Shown here one piece after another: positions 7,031-15,033 of a DNA stretch of 27,192 bases. Below the pieces are notes generated by a model that saw only the letters and a program-made list of their open reading frames with translations, was not told the origin of the DNA and searched no databases. Position 1 is the first letter of the stretch; the number at the start of each line of letters is the position of its first letter. Both the position numbers and the translations under genes were made by a program. The DNA is from CALCKU01 sp964534845 (GTDB lineage Bacteria > Pseudomonadota > Alphaproteobacteria > Caulobacterales > Maricaulaceae): positions 1 through 27,192 of the forward strand of contig CAZHPV010000031.1 of the NCBI GenBank assembly GCA_964534845.1. Reading direction: 5' to 3'.

Positions 7031-9099
7031 TGGTTACACTTTCTCTAGACACCACTTCCAAGGACCCTTTGCTTCAACCCTTTACGCTGAAACATTTGAC
7101 GTTGAAAAATAGGATTATGACCACCAGTCATGAACCGGCCTACCCAGAAGATGGCATGCCAAAAGACCGCTACCGCGCCTATCATGAAGAGCGGGCCAAA
7201 GCCGGGGTTGCGCTCGCTATGACTGCGGGGTCAACGGCCGTGTCCAAAGACAGCCCGCCTGTGTTTAACAATATCTTGGCTTACCGTGATGAGGTTGTGC
7301 CATGGATTCAAAATCTTACGGATGGATGTCATGAACATGGCTGCGCAGTCATGATACAGCTTACCCATCTGGGCCGGCGCACCACATGGAATAAAGGTGA
7401 CTGGCTACCCTCGGTATCTTCGTCTAAACACCGTGAACCCGCCCATAAAGCTTTCCCAAAACTTATTGAGGATTGGGATATTGACCGCATTATCAATGAT
7501 TTCGCGGACGCTGCAGAGCGTATGAAAGCAGGCGGAATGGACGGCATAGAGCTTCAAGTATATGGGCATTTGTTAGATCAATTTTGGTCTCCGCTCTCTA
7601 ATGATCTCGTTGGCCCTTACGGGGCAGATACTCTGGAGAACCGCATGCGGTTTCCGCTCGACGTTTTGAGCGCTATACGCAAACGTGTCGGCGATGAGTT
7701 TATCGTCGGTTTTAGATATACCGCTGATGAAGCACAGAAAGGCGGTATCACAGCGCAAGAAGGGCTAGAAATATCGCAACGCTTAGCCGATACGGGACAG
7801 CTTGATTTTCTAAATGTTATACGCGGACGTATTCACACTGACCCAGCTATGACGGATATGATCCCTATACAAGGCATGACGAGTGCCCCCCATCTGGATT
7901 TTGCTGGTCAAGTGAAAAAGCTTACCGGCATGCCGACATTTCATGCCGCCAGAATACCCGATGTCGCTACCGCACGGCATGCCATCACAGCGGGGCTATT
8001 AGATATGGTCGGCATGACCCGCGCGCATATGGCAGACCCCCATATAGTTAGGAAAATAATGCAAGGCCGCGAAGACGATATTCGTCCCTGCGTCGGTGCG
8101 ACTTATTGCTTAGACCGCATCTATCAGGGCGGAGAAGCGCTTTGTATCCACAACGCTGCGACAGGGCGTGAGCTCACAATGCCACATGACATAGCGCCGG
8201 CTAATAACAAATGCAAAGTTGTCATTATTGGCGCAGGGCCTGGCGGCCTTGAAGCAGCTCGCATTGCTGCGGAGCGCGGTCATGATGTGACGGTCTTCGA
8301 GGCGCAAGCTCATGCGGGAGGACAAGTTCGTCTAACGGCACTAACGCCGCGTCGCCGCGAGATGATGTCCATTATCGATTGGCGTATGGCGCAATGTGAG
8401 TCCAAAGGTGTCCGCTTTCATTTTAATAGATGGGCCGAGCTTGAAGATGTAACAGCTTTAAGTCCCGATATCGTCATAGTTGCGACCGGTGGTTTGCCTA
8501 ATACCGAGCTATTTGAAACAGGAATTGAAGCCGCAAATGTTGTGACGTCTTGGGATATTATTTCGGGCGACGTAAAGCCTGCGCAAACTGTTCTGATTTA
8601 TGATGAAAGCGGAGATAATCCTGCGATGCAAGCTGCAGAAATTACTGCGGCAGCCGGGTCCAAAGTTGAAATCATGACACCGGATCGTACTTTCGCACCT
8701 GATATTATGGCGATGAACCTTGTACCCTATATGCGTTCGCTACAAGACAAGGATGTAACCTTTACTGTTACGCGGCGATTGCTTGGAGTAAATCGGTCTG
8801 GCAATAAGCTTACGGCAAAAATTGGTACTGATTATAGTGATTATTCTTATAAGAAGGACTATGATCAAGTGGTGCTTAATTACGGCACATTGCCATTAGA
8901 TGATCTGTATTTCGAGCTCAAGCCACTAAGCTCAAACTTAGGCGCTGTTGACCATGACGCGCTGATTGCAGGTTTGCCGCAAACCTTATGCGCAAACCCA
9001 GAGGGCAGGTTTAAACTCTTTCGTATTGGTGATGCTGTCTCTGCACGTAATACCCATGCCGCCATCTATGATGCTTTGCGTTTGATGAAAGACATTTAG
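7030..9099 (+). CDS. DgcA/trimethylamine-dehydrogenase-like FMN/Fe-S/FAD demethylase
   Basis: A 689-residue oxidoreductase of the Old-Yellow-Enzyme/2,4-dienoyl-CoA reductase type. It has an N-terminal FMN TIM barrel (about 1-345; LLQPFTLKHLTLKNRI, IQLTHLGRR, the QVYGHLLDQFWSP active-site block, ENRMRF), a linker Fe-S motif, and a C-terminal two-dinucleotide-fold module (VVIIGAGPGGLEAAR at about 397). Relatives include trimethylamine dehydrogenase, dimethylglycine demethylase DgcA and N-methylproline demethylase. Oxidative N-demethylation releasing formaldehyde is the likely reaction. The Fe-S ligand motif is Cys354-Val-Gly-Ala357-Thr-Tyr-Cys360 then Cys372, so the second cysteine of the classic C-x2-C-x2-C-x12-C motif is alanine. 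ATG 7030 overlaps the upstream stop and is preferred over the in-frame ATG at 7021. The neighbouring methyltransferase supports a role in methylated-amine use. Confidence 0.85.
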   Translation: MVTLSLDTTSKDPLLQPFTLKHLTLKNRIMTTSHEPAYPEDGMPKDRYRAYHEERAKAGVALAMTAGSTAVSKDSPPVFNNILAYRDEVVPWIQNLTDGCHEHGCAVMIQLTHLGRRTTWNKGDWLPSVSSSKHREPAHKAFPKLIEDWDIDRIINDFADAAERMKAGGMDGIELQVYGHLLDQFWSPLSNDLVGPYGADTLENRMRFPLDVLSAIRKRVGDEFIVGFRYTADEAQKGGITAQEGLEISQRLADTGQLDFLNVIRGRIHTDPAMTDMIPIQGMTSAPHLDFAGQVKKLTGMPTFHAARIPDVATARHAITAGLLDMVGMTRAHMADPHIVRKIMQGREDDIRPCVGATYCLDRIYQGGEALCIHNAATGRELTMPHDIAPANNKCKVVIIGAGPGGLEAARIAAERGHDVTVFEAQAHAGGQVRLTALTPRRREMMSIIDWRMAQCESKGVRFHFNRWAELEDVTALSPDIVIVATGGLPNTELFETGIEAANVVTSWDIISGDVKPAQTVLIYDESGDNPAMQAAEITAAAGSKVEIMTPDRTFAPDIMAMNLVPYMRSLQDKDVTFTVTRRLLGVNRSGNKLTAKIGTDYSDYSYKKDYDQVVLNYGTLPLDDLYFELKPLSSNLGAVDHDALIAGLPQTLCANPEGRFKLFRIGDAVSARNTHAAIYDALRLMKDI

Positions 9100-9176
9100 T
9101 CTCTTTATATTCAAGTGGCCCCGACAGTATATGTCGAACTATAACAAAGGGTCGACGATATAAGAGTTTAGAAACC

Positions 9177-9204
9177 TTGCCTTTGGCTTTCCATTTTCTA
9201 TTTT
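9177..9204 (+). promoter_or_regulatory. Candidate promoter for the molybdoenzyme operon
   Basis: TTGCCT (9177-9182), 16 bases, then TATTTT (9199-9204) resemble sigma-70 -35/-10 boxes upstream of the ATG at 9259. Upstream, CGACA/TGTCG (9122-9136) forms a small inverted repeat that could be an operator. Consensus match is moderate only. Confidence 0.3.
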
Positions 9205-9248
9205 CTGTGGTTAAAGTTTGTTAGGATTGTGGTTAGGAAGTCCAAATT

Positions 9249-9254
9249 AGGAGG
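9249..9254 (+). promoter_or_regulatory. Ribosome binding site that sets the start at 9259
   Basis: AGGAGG ends four bases before ATG 9259. It argues against the earlier in-frame GTG at 9229, which would place this site inside the coding region. Confidence 0.75.
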
Positions 9255-9258
9255 TGCT

Positions 9259-12200
9259 ATGACTGTTCAAACGCATTTCAGAGTTTGTAATTTCTGCGAA
9301 GCTATGTGCGGCGTTGAGGTCAAATATGACCCCGAGGCGCTTGGCGAGAAGCAGGTTTCTGTCACGCCCGATAAGCTCGACCCCTTTAGCCGCGGCAGTA
9401 TGTGCCCTAAAGCGCCCGTTCTTGGTCCGCTTCATTATGATGAAAGCCGTCTTAAATATCCCGTTCAGCGAAACGGCGATAAGTGGGAGCGCATTAGCTG
9501 GGATGAGGCTTATGACACAATAGAGCGAGAATTTAACAAGCTACGCAGCGCGCACGGTGATGACTCTATTGCCTCATATCTGGGAAACCCAATCGTTCAT
9601 AATTTGGGCATGTTATTATTTGTCAAAACATTGACGAAAGCCATTGGCAGTAAAAACGTATTCTCTGCCACATCCATGGATCAGCTCCCGCATCACTTTG
9701 CGGCGCATTTCATGTTTGGGCATGAATTTAGAATCCCTGTGCCCGATATCGACCGCACAGATCATATGATTATTTTGGGTGCAAACCCGCTCGCCAGTAA
9801 TGGCAGTATCATGACCTCGGCGGGCGTTACCGAGCGCCTTAAGCATATTAAAGATAGGGGCGGGAAATTTGTTGTTATCGACCCGCGGAAAACCGAAACG
9901 GCCAAGGTCGCCTCCGAGCATCATTTCATCAAGCCTGCAACAGACGTTTATTTTCTTCTTGCCTTTTTGCATATTCTCTACCGCGATAATCATGTGAAAT
10001 TGGAGCGCCTTGCGCCTCACATAAAAGGGGAAGAGGTTATTCGAGACTTGGTGGCCCCGTTTCGGCCTGCATTAGCCGCTGATATAACGGGTATTCCGGA
10101 GGCGAAAATTGAGCGGCTGGCGGCGGAATTTACCGCCCAAGACAAAGCAGTTATTTACGGACGTATGGGGCTCTCCACCCAGCCGCATGGCGGGCTGTGT
10201 AATTGGCTTTTAAATACGATCAATATTGTATCAGGGAATTTCGACCGCGAAGGCGGAATGATGTTCCCTGCGCCTGCGATTGAGCTAGCACGTTCAAAAA
10301 AACAGCCTTTAGCTTTTGGCCGTTGGACTAGCCAAGCGCGGGGATTGAAAGAGTTTTACGGGGAATATCCCGTCTCCGGCATGGTCGACGAGTTTCACGC
10401 AGAGGGTAACAAGAAAATCCGCGGCTTCATGACTATTTGTGGCAATCCTGTGCTCTCAACCCCAAGCGGGAGCCGCCTTGAAACGGCGCTTCCTGATCTT
10501 GAATTTATGGTTTCGATTGATAATTACATTAATGAAACGACCCGTCACGCCAATATAATTTTGCCGACACCCTCGGGTCTTGAAATTGATCATTACGATC
10601 TCATTTTCCATACGATTTCGGTTAGTAATAACGTCAAATTTTCAGAAGCCCTGTTTCCAGTTGAAAAAGACAGGCCTTATGACTGGCAAGTTTTGAAGGA
10701 ACTTATTCGGCGGTTATCGCCAAATGGTCTGGACCTCTATTCGCGATTTGCGACGCCCAGACGTGTTGTCAATTGGGGGTTAATGCTGGGCCGTTACGGA
10801 AAGCTTAGCCATCCCAAAAGATGGTTTTCTGGTCTAACACTCAAAAAAGTCATCAAGTCAAAACATGGCATACGCCTTGGGCCTCTTATGCCGCGCGTGC
10901 CCGAAGGTTTAATAACGGATGACCGCAAAATCAATATGTCGCCCGCTCCCTATATTGAACGCCTCAAAGAGATTATTGCCGGTGAGTTCCCAGCCTTGGT
11001 CAAAGCGTCAAATGCGGCCGGGTCGGATGAGCTGCGCCTGATTGGGCGGCGTCATGTCAGCACGAATAATAGCTGGATGCATCAATATAAAAAGCTAAGC
11101 CGTTCGAAAATGGTGCGCTGTACGGCGATGATAAATCCCGATGATGCCAAGCGGATGCGCATATCAAATGGCAGCAATATTCTTGTCTCCTCGCGGATTG
11201 GCGATATTAGCCTGCCCGCCGAAGTGACTGACGAAATGATGCAAGGCACGATCTGTATTCCGCATGGATTTGGGCATCATCGTACGGGTACACGCGTACC
11301 GATTGCCTCTGAAAAGCCAGGGGTGAGTGTTAATGATATCACTGACCATATGATCATTGATCCTGTGACGGGTAATGCGGCGTTTTCGGGTCAAATTGTC
11401 AAAGTCAAAGCGCTGGAAGATTACCGCGCGGTCAAGCAGGTCACGGGTAAACCGCTGAGCGTTGTCTATGGCTCGCGCACGGGCAATGCTGAGGCTGTTG
11501 CTGCAGATGTGGCCCGCCTCGCCGAAAGCCATGATATGGCAGCAACTGTGATGTCGATGGATGAGATTGACCTTGAGACATTGGCCAGTTTTGAACGGGT
11601 CATGATTATTTGCAGTACTTACGGCGAAGGCGAAATGCCTGACAATGCGCAAGCGCTTTGGGAAGCGGCGCAAGAGGCGGGTGACGTTGATTTTTCTTCT
11701 GTGCATTATTCCGTCATGGCGCTGGGCGATACGGCTTATGAAACTTTCTGCCAAGCGGGACGTGATTGGGACGAACGCTTAGATGCGCTCGGCGCGAAAC
11801 GCATATCAGAGCGTATGGAATCCTCCGTCGATTATACAGATAATGCGCTGGCTTGGATGAACACGGCCTTGCCGATTATAAGCCAGCAAGGTAATCAGAC
11901 GCAACGCATAACCCAAGCCTCCAATGCGGATAAACTAAGCGCAGCGGGGACAAGCCGTGATAATCCGCTCACCTTTACCTTGACGCAGAAAAAGGCGCTC
12001 ACGGCAAAGGGCTCAAGCAAGGAAACCTATCACTACGTCTTGGAGCATGAGGGCACCTCTCAGCTCTATCAAGCAGGCGGTATCTTAAATCTGTTCTCGG
12101 AAAATGACCCAGCGCTCGTCAATGACTTTGCCAAAGCCATTGGGGTGAATTTGAAATTGAAAAAGAATAAGGACTTGAAATCAGACCTCCTGCAAAAATT

Positions 12201-13002
12201 TGATTTGAGAACCCCCTCCATTGATTTGCTCAACATGGTCGGGCTTACCCTTGAGGATGACCTTGGCGGCAAAGATGTGCTCGATATTCTCGGCCAAATC
12301 CCCAAAGCCAAACGCGATATTGCGAGAGTTTTGAAATGTTTGCGCCCGCTCATGCCGCGCTCATATTCTATCGCTTCAAGTCCCAACAGTTCAACAGACA
12401 AAGTTGATCTCTGCGTTGCTACCGTGCGCTATGAGCTAGGAGAGCGCAAATATGGCGGGGTGGCCTCAACCTATCTGCAAGACCGAATTGAGGTTGGCGA
12501 TAAGCTGCGTGGATATTTTGTCCGCAATAAAGCCTTCACCTTGCCCGAAGACAAAACGCGTCCTGTCATCATGATTGGGCCGGGTACAGGTATTGCGCCG
12601 TTTAGAGGGTTTCTTCAAGAGCACAGCCTTACCCAATATACGAGCTCCATGTGGCTTTTCTTTGGGGACCGAAATGAGGAGACGGATTTCCTCTACCGCG
12701 ATGATCTGGAAGCGTTCAAAGAGAACGGCACGTTGACAAGGCTCGATACCGCCTTCTCCAGAGATCAAAAAGAGAAGATATATGTCCAAGACCGTATGCG
12801 CGAAAATGGCCAAGAATTTTATGATTGGTTAGAGCAGGGCGCAGCGCTCTTTGTCTGCGGGGATGCCAAACATATGGCCCATGATGTCGATCAGGCCTTG
12901 CGCGAAATTATAGCGAAATATGGCGGATTGAGCCCTAAGGACACAGAGGCCTATATCGAGACGATGAAAAGCGAAAAGCGCTATGTCCGGGATGTGTATT
13001 AG
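9259..13002 (+). CDS. Molybdopterin oxidoreductase fused to flavodoxin-FAD-NAD(P)H reductase
   Basis: A 1247-residue single-chain electron-transfer enzyme. Residues about 1-725 are a DMSO-reductase-superfamily molybdoenzyme with an N-terminal [4Fe-4S] motif (Cys10, Cys13, Cys17, Cys49, then Lys51), the PDIDRTDHMIILGANPLASN block, and a C-terminal dinucleotide-binding domain (HGFGHHRTGTR). Residues about 733-875 are a flavodoxin (VVYGSRTGNAE, STYGEGEMPDNA). Residues about 905-1085 bind FAD (RSYSIASSP at 1034). The rest binds NAD(P)H (GPGTGIAPFRG at 1107) and ends in the aromatic tail KRYVRDVY typical of CPR/CysJ-type reductases. Automated annotation tends to call this layout a nitrate reductase/sulfite reductase flavoprotein fusion. 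However, the position of the molybdenum-ligating Cys in nitrate reductases appears to be Ser136 (NVFSATSMDQ), so the substrate is unknown. The gene leads a four-gene operon. Confidence 0.88.
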   Translation: MTVQTHFRVCNFCEAMCGVEVKYDPEALGEKQVSVTPDKLDPFSRGSMCPKAPVLGPLHYDESRLKYPVQRNGDKWERISWDEAYDTIEREFNKLRSAHGDDSIASYLGNPIVHNLGMLLFVKTLTKAIGSKNVFSATSMDQLPHHFAAHFMFGHEFRIPVPDIDRTDHMIILGANPLASNGSIMTSAGVTERLKHIKDRGGKFVVIDPRKTETAKVASEHHFIKPATDVYFLLAFLHILYRDNHVKLERLAPHIKGEEVIRDLVAPFRPALAADITGIPEAKIERLAAEFTAQDKAVIYGRMGLSTQPHGGLCNWLLNTINIVSGNFDREGGMMFPAPAIELARSKKQPLAFGRWTSQARGLKEFYGEYPVSGMVDEFHAEGNKKIRGFMTICGNPVLSTPSGSRLETALPDLEFMVSIDNYINETTRHANIILPTPSGLEIDHYDLIFHTISVSNNVKFSEALFPVEKDRPYDWQVLKELIRRLSPNGLDLYSRFATPRRVVNWGLMLGRYGKLSHPKRWFSGLTLKKVIKSKHGIRLGPLMPRVPEGLITDDRKINMSPAPYIERLKEIIAGEFPALVKASNAAGSDELRLIGRRHVSTNNSWMHQYKKLSRSKMVRCTAMINPDDAKRMRISNGSNILVSSRIGDISLPAEVTDEMMQGTICIPHGFGHHRTGTRVPIASEKPGVSVNDITDHMIIDPVTGNAAFSGQIVKVKALEDYRAVKQVTGKPLSVVYGSRTGNAEAVAADVARLAESHDMAATVMSMDEIDLETLASFERVMIICSTYGEGEMPDNAQALWEAAQEAGDVDFSSVHYSVMALGDTAYETFCQAGRDWDERLDALGAKRISERMESSVDYTDNALAWMNTALPIISQQGNQTQRITQASNADKLSAAGTSRDNPLTFTLTQKKALTAKGSSKETYHYVLEHEGTSQLYQAGGILNLFSENDPALVNDFAKAIGVNLKLKKNKDLKSDLLQKFDLRTPSIDLLNMVGLTLEDDLGGKDVLDILGQIPKAKRDIARVLKCLRPLMPRSYSIASSPNSSTDKVDLCVATVRYELGERKYGGVASTYLQDRIEVGDKLRGYFVRNKAFTLPEDKTRPVIMIGPGTGIAPFRGFLQEHSLTQYTSSMWLFFGDRNEETDFLYRDDLEAFKENGTLTRLDTAFSRDQKEKIYVQDRMRENGQEFYDWLEQGAALFVCGDAKHMAHDVDQALREIIAKYGGLSPKDTEAYIETMKSEKRYVRDVY

Positions 13003-13004
13003 CC

Positions 13005-13739
13005 ATGAAAAACTCTGCCCAAAACATCGAAACAAGCACCGCCCAGCTGCCGGGCAAACTTAGCGCCTATATTTTTCGCGATGCAGATCACCTCAACGAA
13101 GATGAACCCATTTATGCCATTAACTGGTTTGATACGAAAAGCAGCTTGGTTTATGATTTTTACAATAAACTCGCCGTTGGTTGCGTCCGAAAAATAGGCG
13201 GGGCACCTTTCTTCAAAGCGCGACATGTCAAAACTTTATACGGTAGCGAGCAGGATAAGCGCGAGGTCTTGCTTGTGGTTCGCTATCCGGCGATCAAAAA
13301 TTTTCTGTCTATGCTCGAAAGTAAAGTCTTTCAGGGCGTGAGCTTAATCCGGATGGCCGCCGTTGATAACTTTACATTCGGGTTTACTAAGCGCGAGGAT
13401 AAAGGCGCTGATTTAAGCCCTATGAACCTTAATGAGAAAGGAGACGTCTTTTATGGTGTTCTTCATCATTCAGGAGCCGAAGACGTCGATAAATCTCTTG
13501 CCGATTTGACCTTAGAACCATCCGTAGAGATATTTTATAGCGGGAAAATCAGAGCTCATATCGGAACAGGCGAAACGTCGAGCGCGGCAACGCAAGTGCC
13601 TTGCGTCATGGACGGCGTCACTATTTTTAAAAGCGCAGACGTCCAAACCTTAGCGCAACTTGTTAAGCAGGAGGCTTTCGTCTCTCTCACTGCGCAGGCC
13701 GAGACTTCATTTTTTGGCCTCTATAACCGCATTCTTTAA
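13005..13739 (+). CDS. Putative dimeric alpha/beta-barrel (DUF1330-like) protein
   Basis: A 244-residue soluble protein that starts two bases after the molybdoenzyme stop. Its middle part, EVLLVVRYPAIKNFLSML then GVSLIRMAAVDNF, follows the pattern of ferredoxin-like dimeric alpha/beta-barrel proteins such as DUF1330. A second, weaker copy of the fold may occupy residues about 155-240 (PSVEIFYSGKIRAH and onwards). Members of this fold include monooxygenases, isomerases and lyases with small aromatic or polyketide substrates, but no catalytic residues can be assigned. There is no signal peptide. Coupling to the molybdoenzyme and to the SDR downstream suggests the same pathway. Confidence 0.55.
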   Translation: MKNSAQNIETSTAQLPGKLSAYIFRDADHLNEDEPIYAINWFDTKSSLVYDFYNKLAVGCVRKIGGAPFFKARHVKTLYGSEQDKREVLLVVRYPAIKNFLSMLESKVFQGVSLIRMAAVDNFTFGFTKREDKGADLSPMNLNEKGDVFYGVLHHSGAEDVDKSLADLTLEPSVEIFYSGKIRAHIGTGETSSAATQVPCVMDGVTIFKSADVQTLAQLVKQEAFVSLTAQAETSFFGLYNRIL

Positions 13740-13756
13740 GCCATGAGGCCCTTTAA

Positions 13757-14644
13757 ATGAGTGAAATTATGCAAGCCGTAAATGGCAAAAACATTGTTGT
13801 TACCGGTGTATCAAGCGGCATCGGCCAAGAAATGGCGCGCTGTTTTGCTAAAATGGGGTATCGTGTTTTCGGGAGTGTTCGGAAGCTTGCTGATAGCCAA
13901 GAGCTAGAGGACGAGCTTGGCGACCGGTTTCACACATTGGTCTTTGATGTGTGCGATTCGCAAAGCATTAAAGCGGCAGCCGCCACAGTATCGAAAATTG
14001 TGGGAGATGACGGCATAAGCGTCATTGTTAACAATGCGGGGCTCGCTCTCTTTGGCCCCCTTGAACTGGTTGAAGATGACGCTTTTGAGCATATTATGAA
14101 GGTCAACGTCCTCGGGACTCGATTTGTCACCAATGCTTTTTTGCCGTTATTGCGCAGCGGAAACAGTAAAAATAAAGGGGCAAAAATTATCAATATTAGC
14201 TCGCTATCGGGAATATTTAACACCCCGATGAATGGGGCATATTGTGTCTCTAAACATGCGATGGAAAGTCTGGGGGAAACCTATCGTCGGGAGTTATTCG
14301 GGGAGGGCATAGATGTTGTTTCTATTCGGTCGGGCCCTATCCAGTCTGAAATATGGAGAAAGAACCTCGATGCCAGTAAAGCCTTTGAAGACACTGATTA
14401 TGCAATTATGGCGAAAAAAACACACCGCATTATGGAGCATGCCAAAAAATCCGCTTTGCCGCCAATCGTCATTGCCGACCTTGTTCTGGATATCATTGAG
14501 GGGCGTAAGAAAAAGCTTAGTTATCATGTCGGGGAAGGGGCGCGGATTTCGCAAATTTTCTCTTCCGACCTTATGCCCAAGCGCCTCGCTGATAAGTTAA
14601 TTTACAATACACTTACTAAACGTAAGAAGCGCAAGAAAAAGTGA
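13757..14644 (+). CDS. Short-chain dehydrogenase/reductase (SDR)
   Basis: A 295-residue classical SDR. The cofactor motif TGVSSGIG is at residues 16-23, NNAG near 92-95, and the catalytic Ser in INISSLSG precedes Tyr162-x3-Lys166 (AYCVSKHA). It has the usual NAD(P)-linked carbonyl/alcohol chemistry. An Arg after the glycine-rich loop (SVRKL) may favour NADPH. The C-terminus is unusually basic (RKKRKKK). A GAGG ribosome binding site precedes ATG 13757. It sits in the molybdoenzyme operon, and its stop overlaps the next start (GTGA). Substrate unknown. Confidence 0.9.
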   Translation: MSEIMQAVNGKNIVVTGVSSGIGQEMARCFAKMGYRVFGSVRKLADSQELEDELGDRFHTLVFDVCDSQSIKAAAATVSKIVGDDGISVIVNNAGLALFGPLELVEDDAFEHIMKVNVLGTRFVTNAFLPLLRSGNSKNKGAKIINISSLSGIFNTPMNGAYCVSKHAMESLGETYRRELFGEGIDVVSIRSGPIQSEIWRKNLDASKAFEDTDYAIMAKKTHRIMEHAKKSALPPIVIADLVLDIIEGRKKKLSYHVGEGARISQIFSSDLMPKRLADKLIYNTLTKRKKRKKK

Positions 14645-14994
14645 CTCCACATTTTTTACAATATATCGGCGCAGTGCTGGCCTTATGTGTCGGCTTGAAC
14701 GGCTTGTTTAGGCCTTTGCATATGGGACGGTTAGTTGGGCTCGCGCCCGAAACCAAAGTGGGGCTTGTCGAAATTCGCGTTTTGTTTGGTAGTTTTCTTG
14801 TCGTCCTCCCAATCTTGGCAATCCTGTCGCACAATAAAGAAATTTTTGAGTTTTATGGAATGGCAGCCCTCGCGGCCGCGATAATCAAGTCGACATTCAC
14901 GGTTCTGGATAAATGTCCGTTTAAAATCATCTGGTTTGGTATAGCGGTTGATATTGTGCTCGCGGTTTTACTGTTATCGTCACTTTATCTTTAA
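14641..14994 (+). CDS. DUF4345-like four-helix membrane protein
   Basis: A 117-residue integral membrane protein with about four hydrophobic helices (residues 5-20, 46-65, 73-88 and 97-116). The conserved-looking first part, GLNGLFRPLHMGRLVGL, followed by VEIRVLFGSFL, resembles DUF4345. GTG 14641 overlaps the SDR stop as GTGA, so it is the last gene of the operon by translational coupling. The role is unknown. Its position implies service to the same pathway, for example at the membrane. Confidence 0.65.
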   Translation: MTPHFLQYIGAVLALCVGLNGLFRPLHMGRLVGLAPETKVGLVEIRVLFGSFLVVLPILAILSHNKEIFEFYGMAALAAAIIKSTFTVLDKCPFKIIWFGIAVDIVLAVLLLSSLYL

Positions 14995-15017
14995 GCTAAT
15001 AGTTCAAAAACGCTGCC

Positions 15018-15033
15018 AATGGCTAAGGCCATT
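15018..15033 (-). terminator. Weak hairpin between convergent genes
   Basis: AATGGC/GCCATT forms a 6-bp stem with a 4-base loop, overlapping the hemF stop codon. On the minus strand five T's follow after a short gap (complement of 15006-15010). It could end hemF transcription and, more weakly, that of the opposing operon. Confidence 0.3.

Noticed and set aside
9229..9258. Upstream GTG start for the molybdoenzyme
   Set aside because: A strong AGGAGG directly before ATG 9259 would fall inside the coding region, and the ten extra residues do not fit the family's N-terminus.
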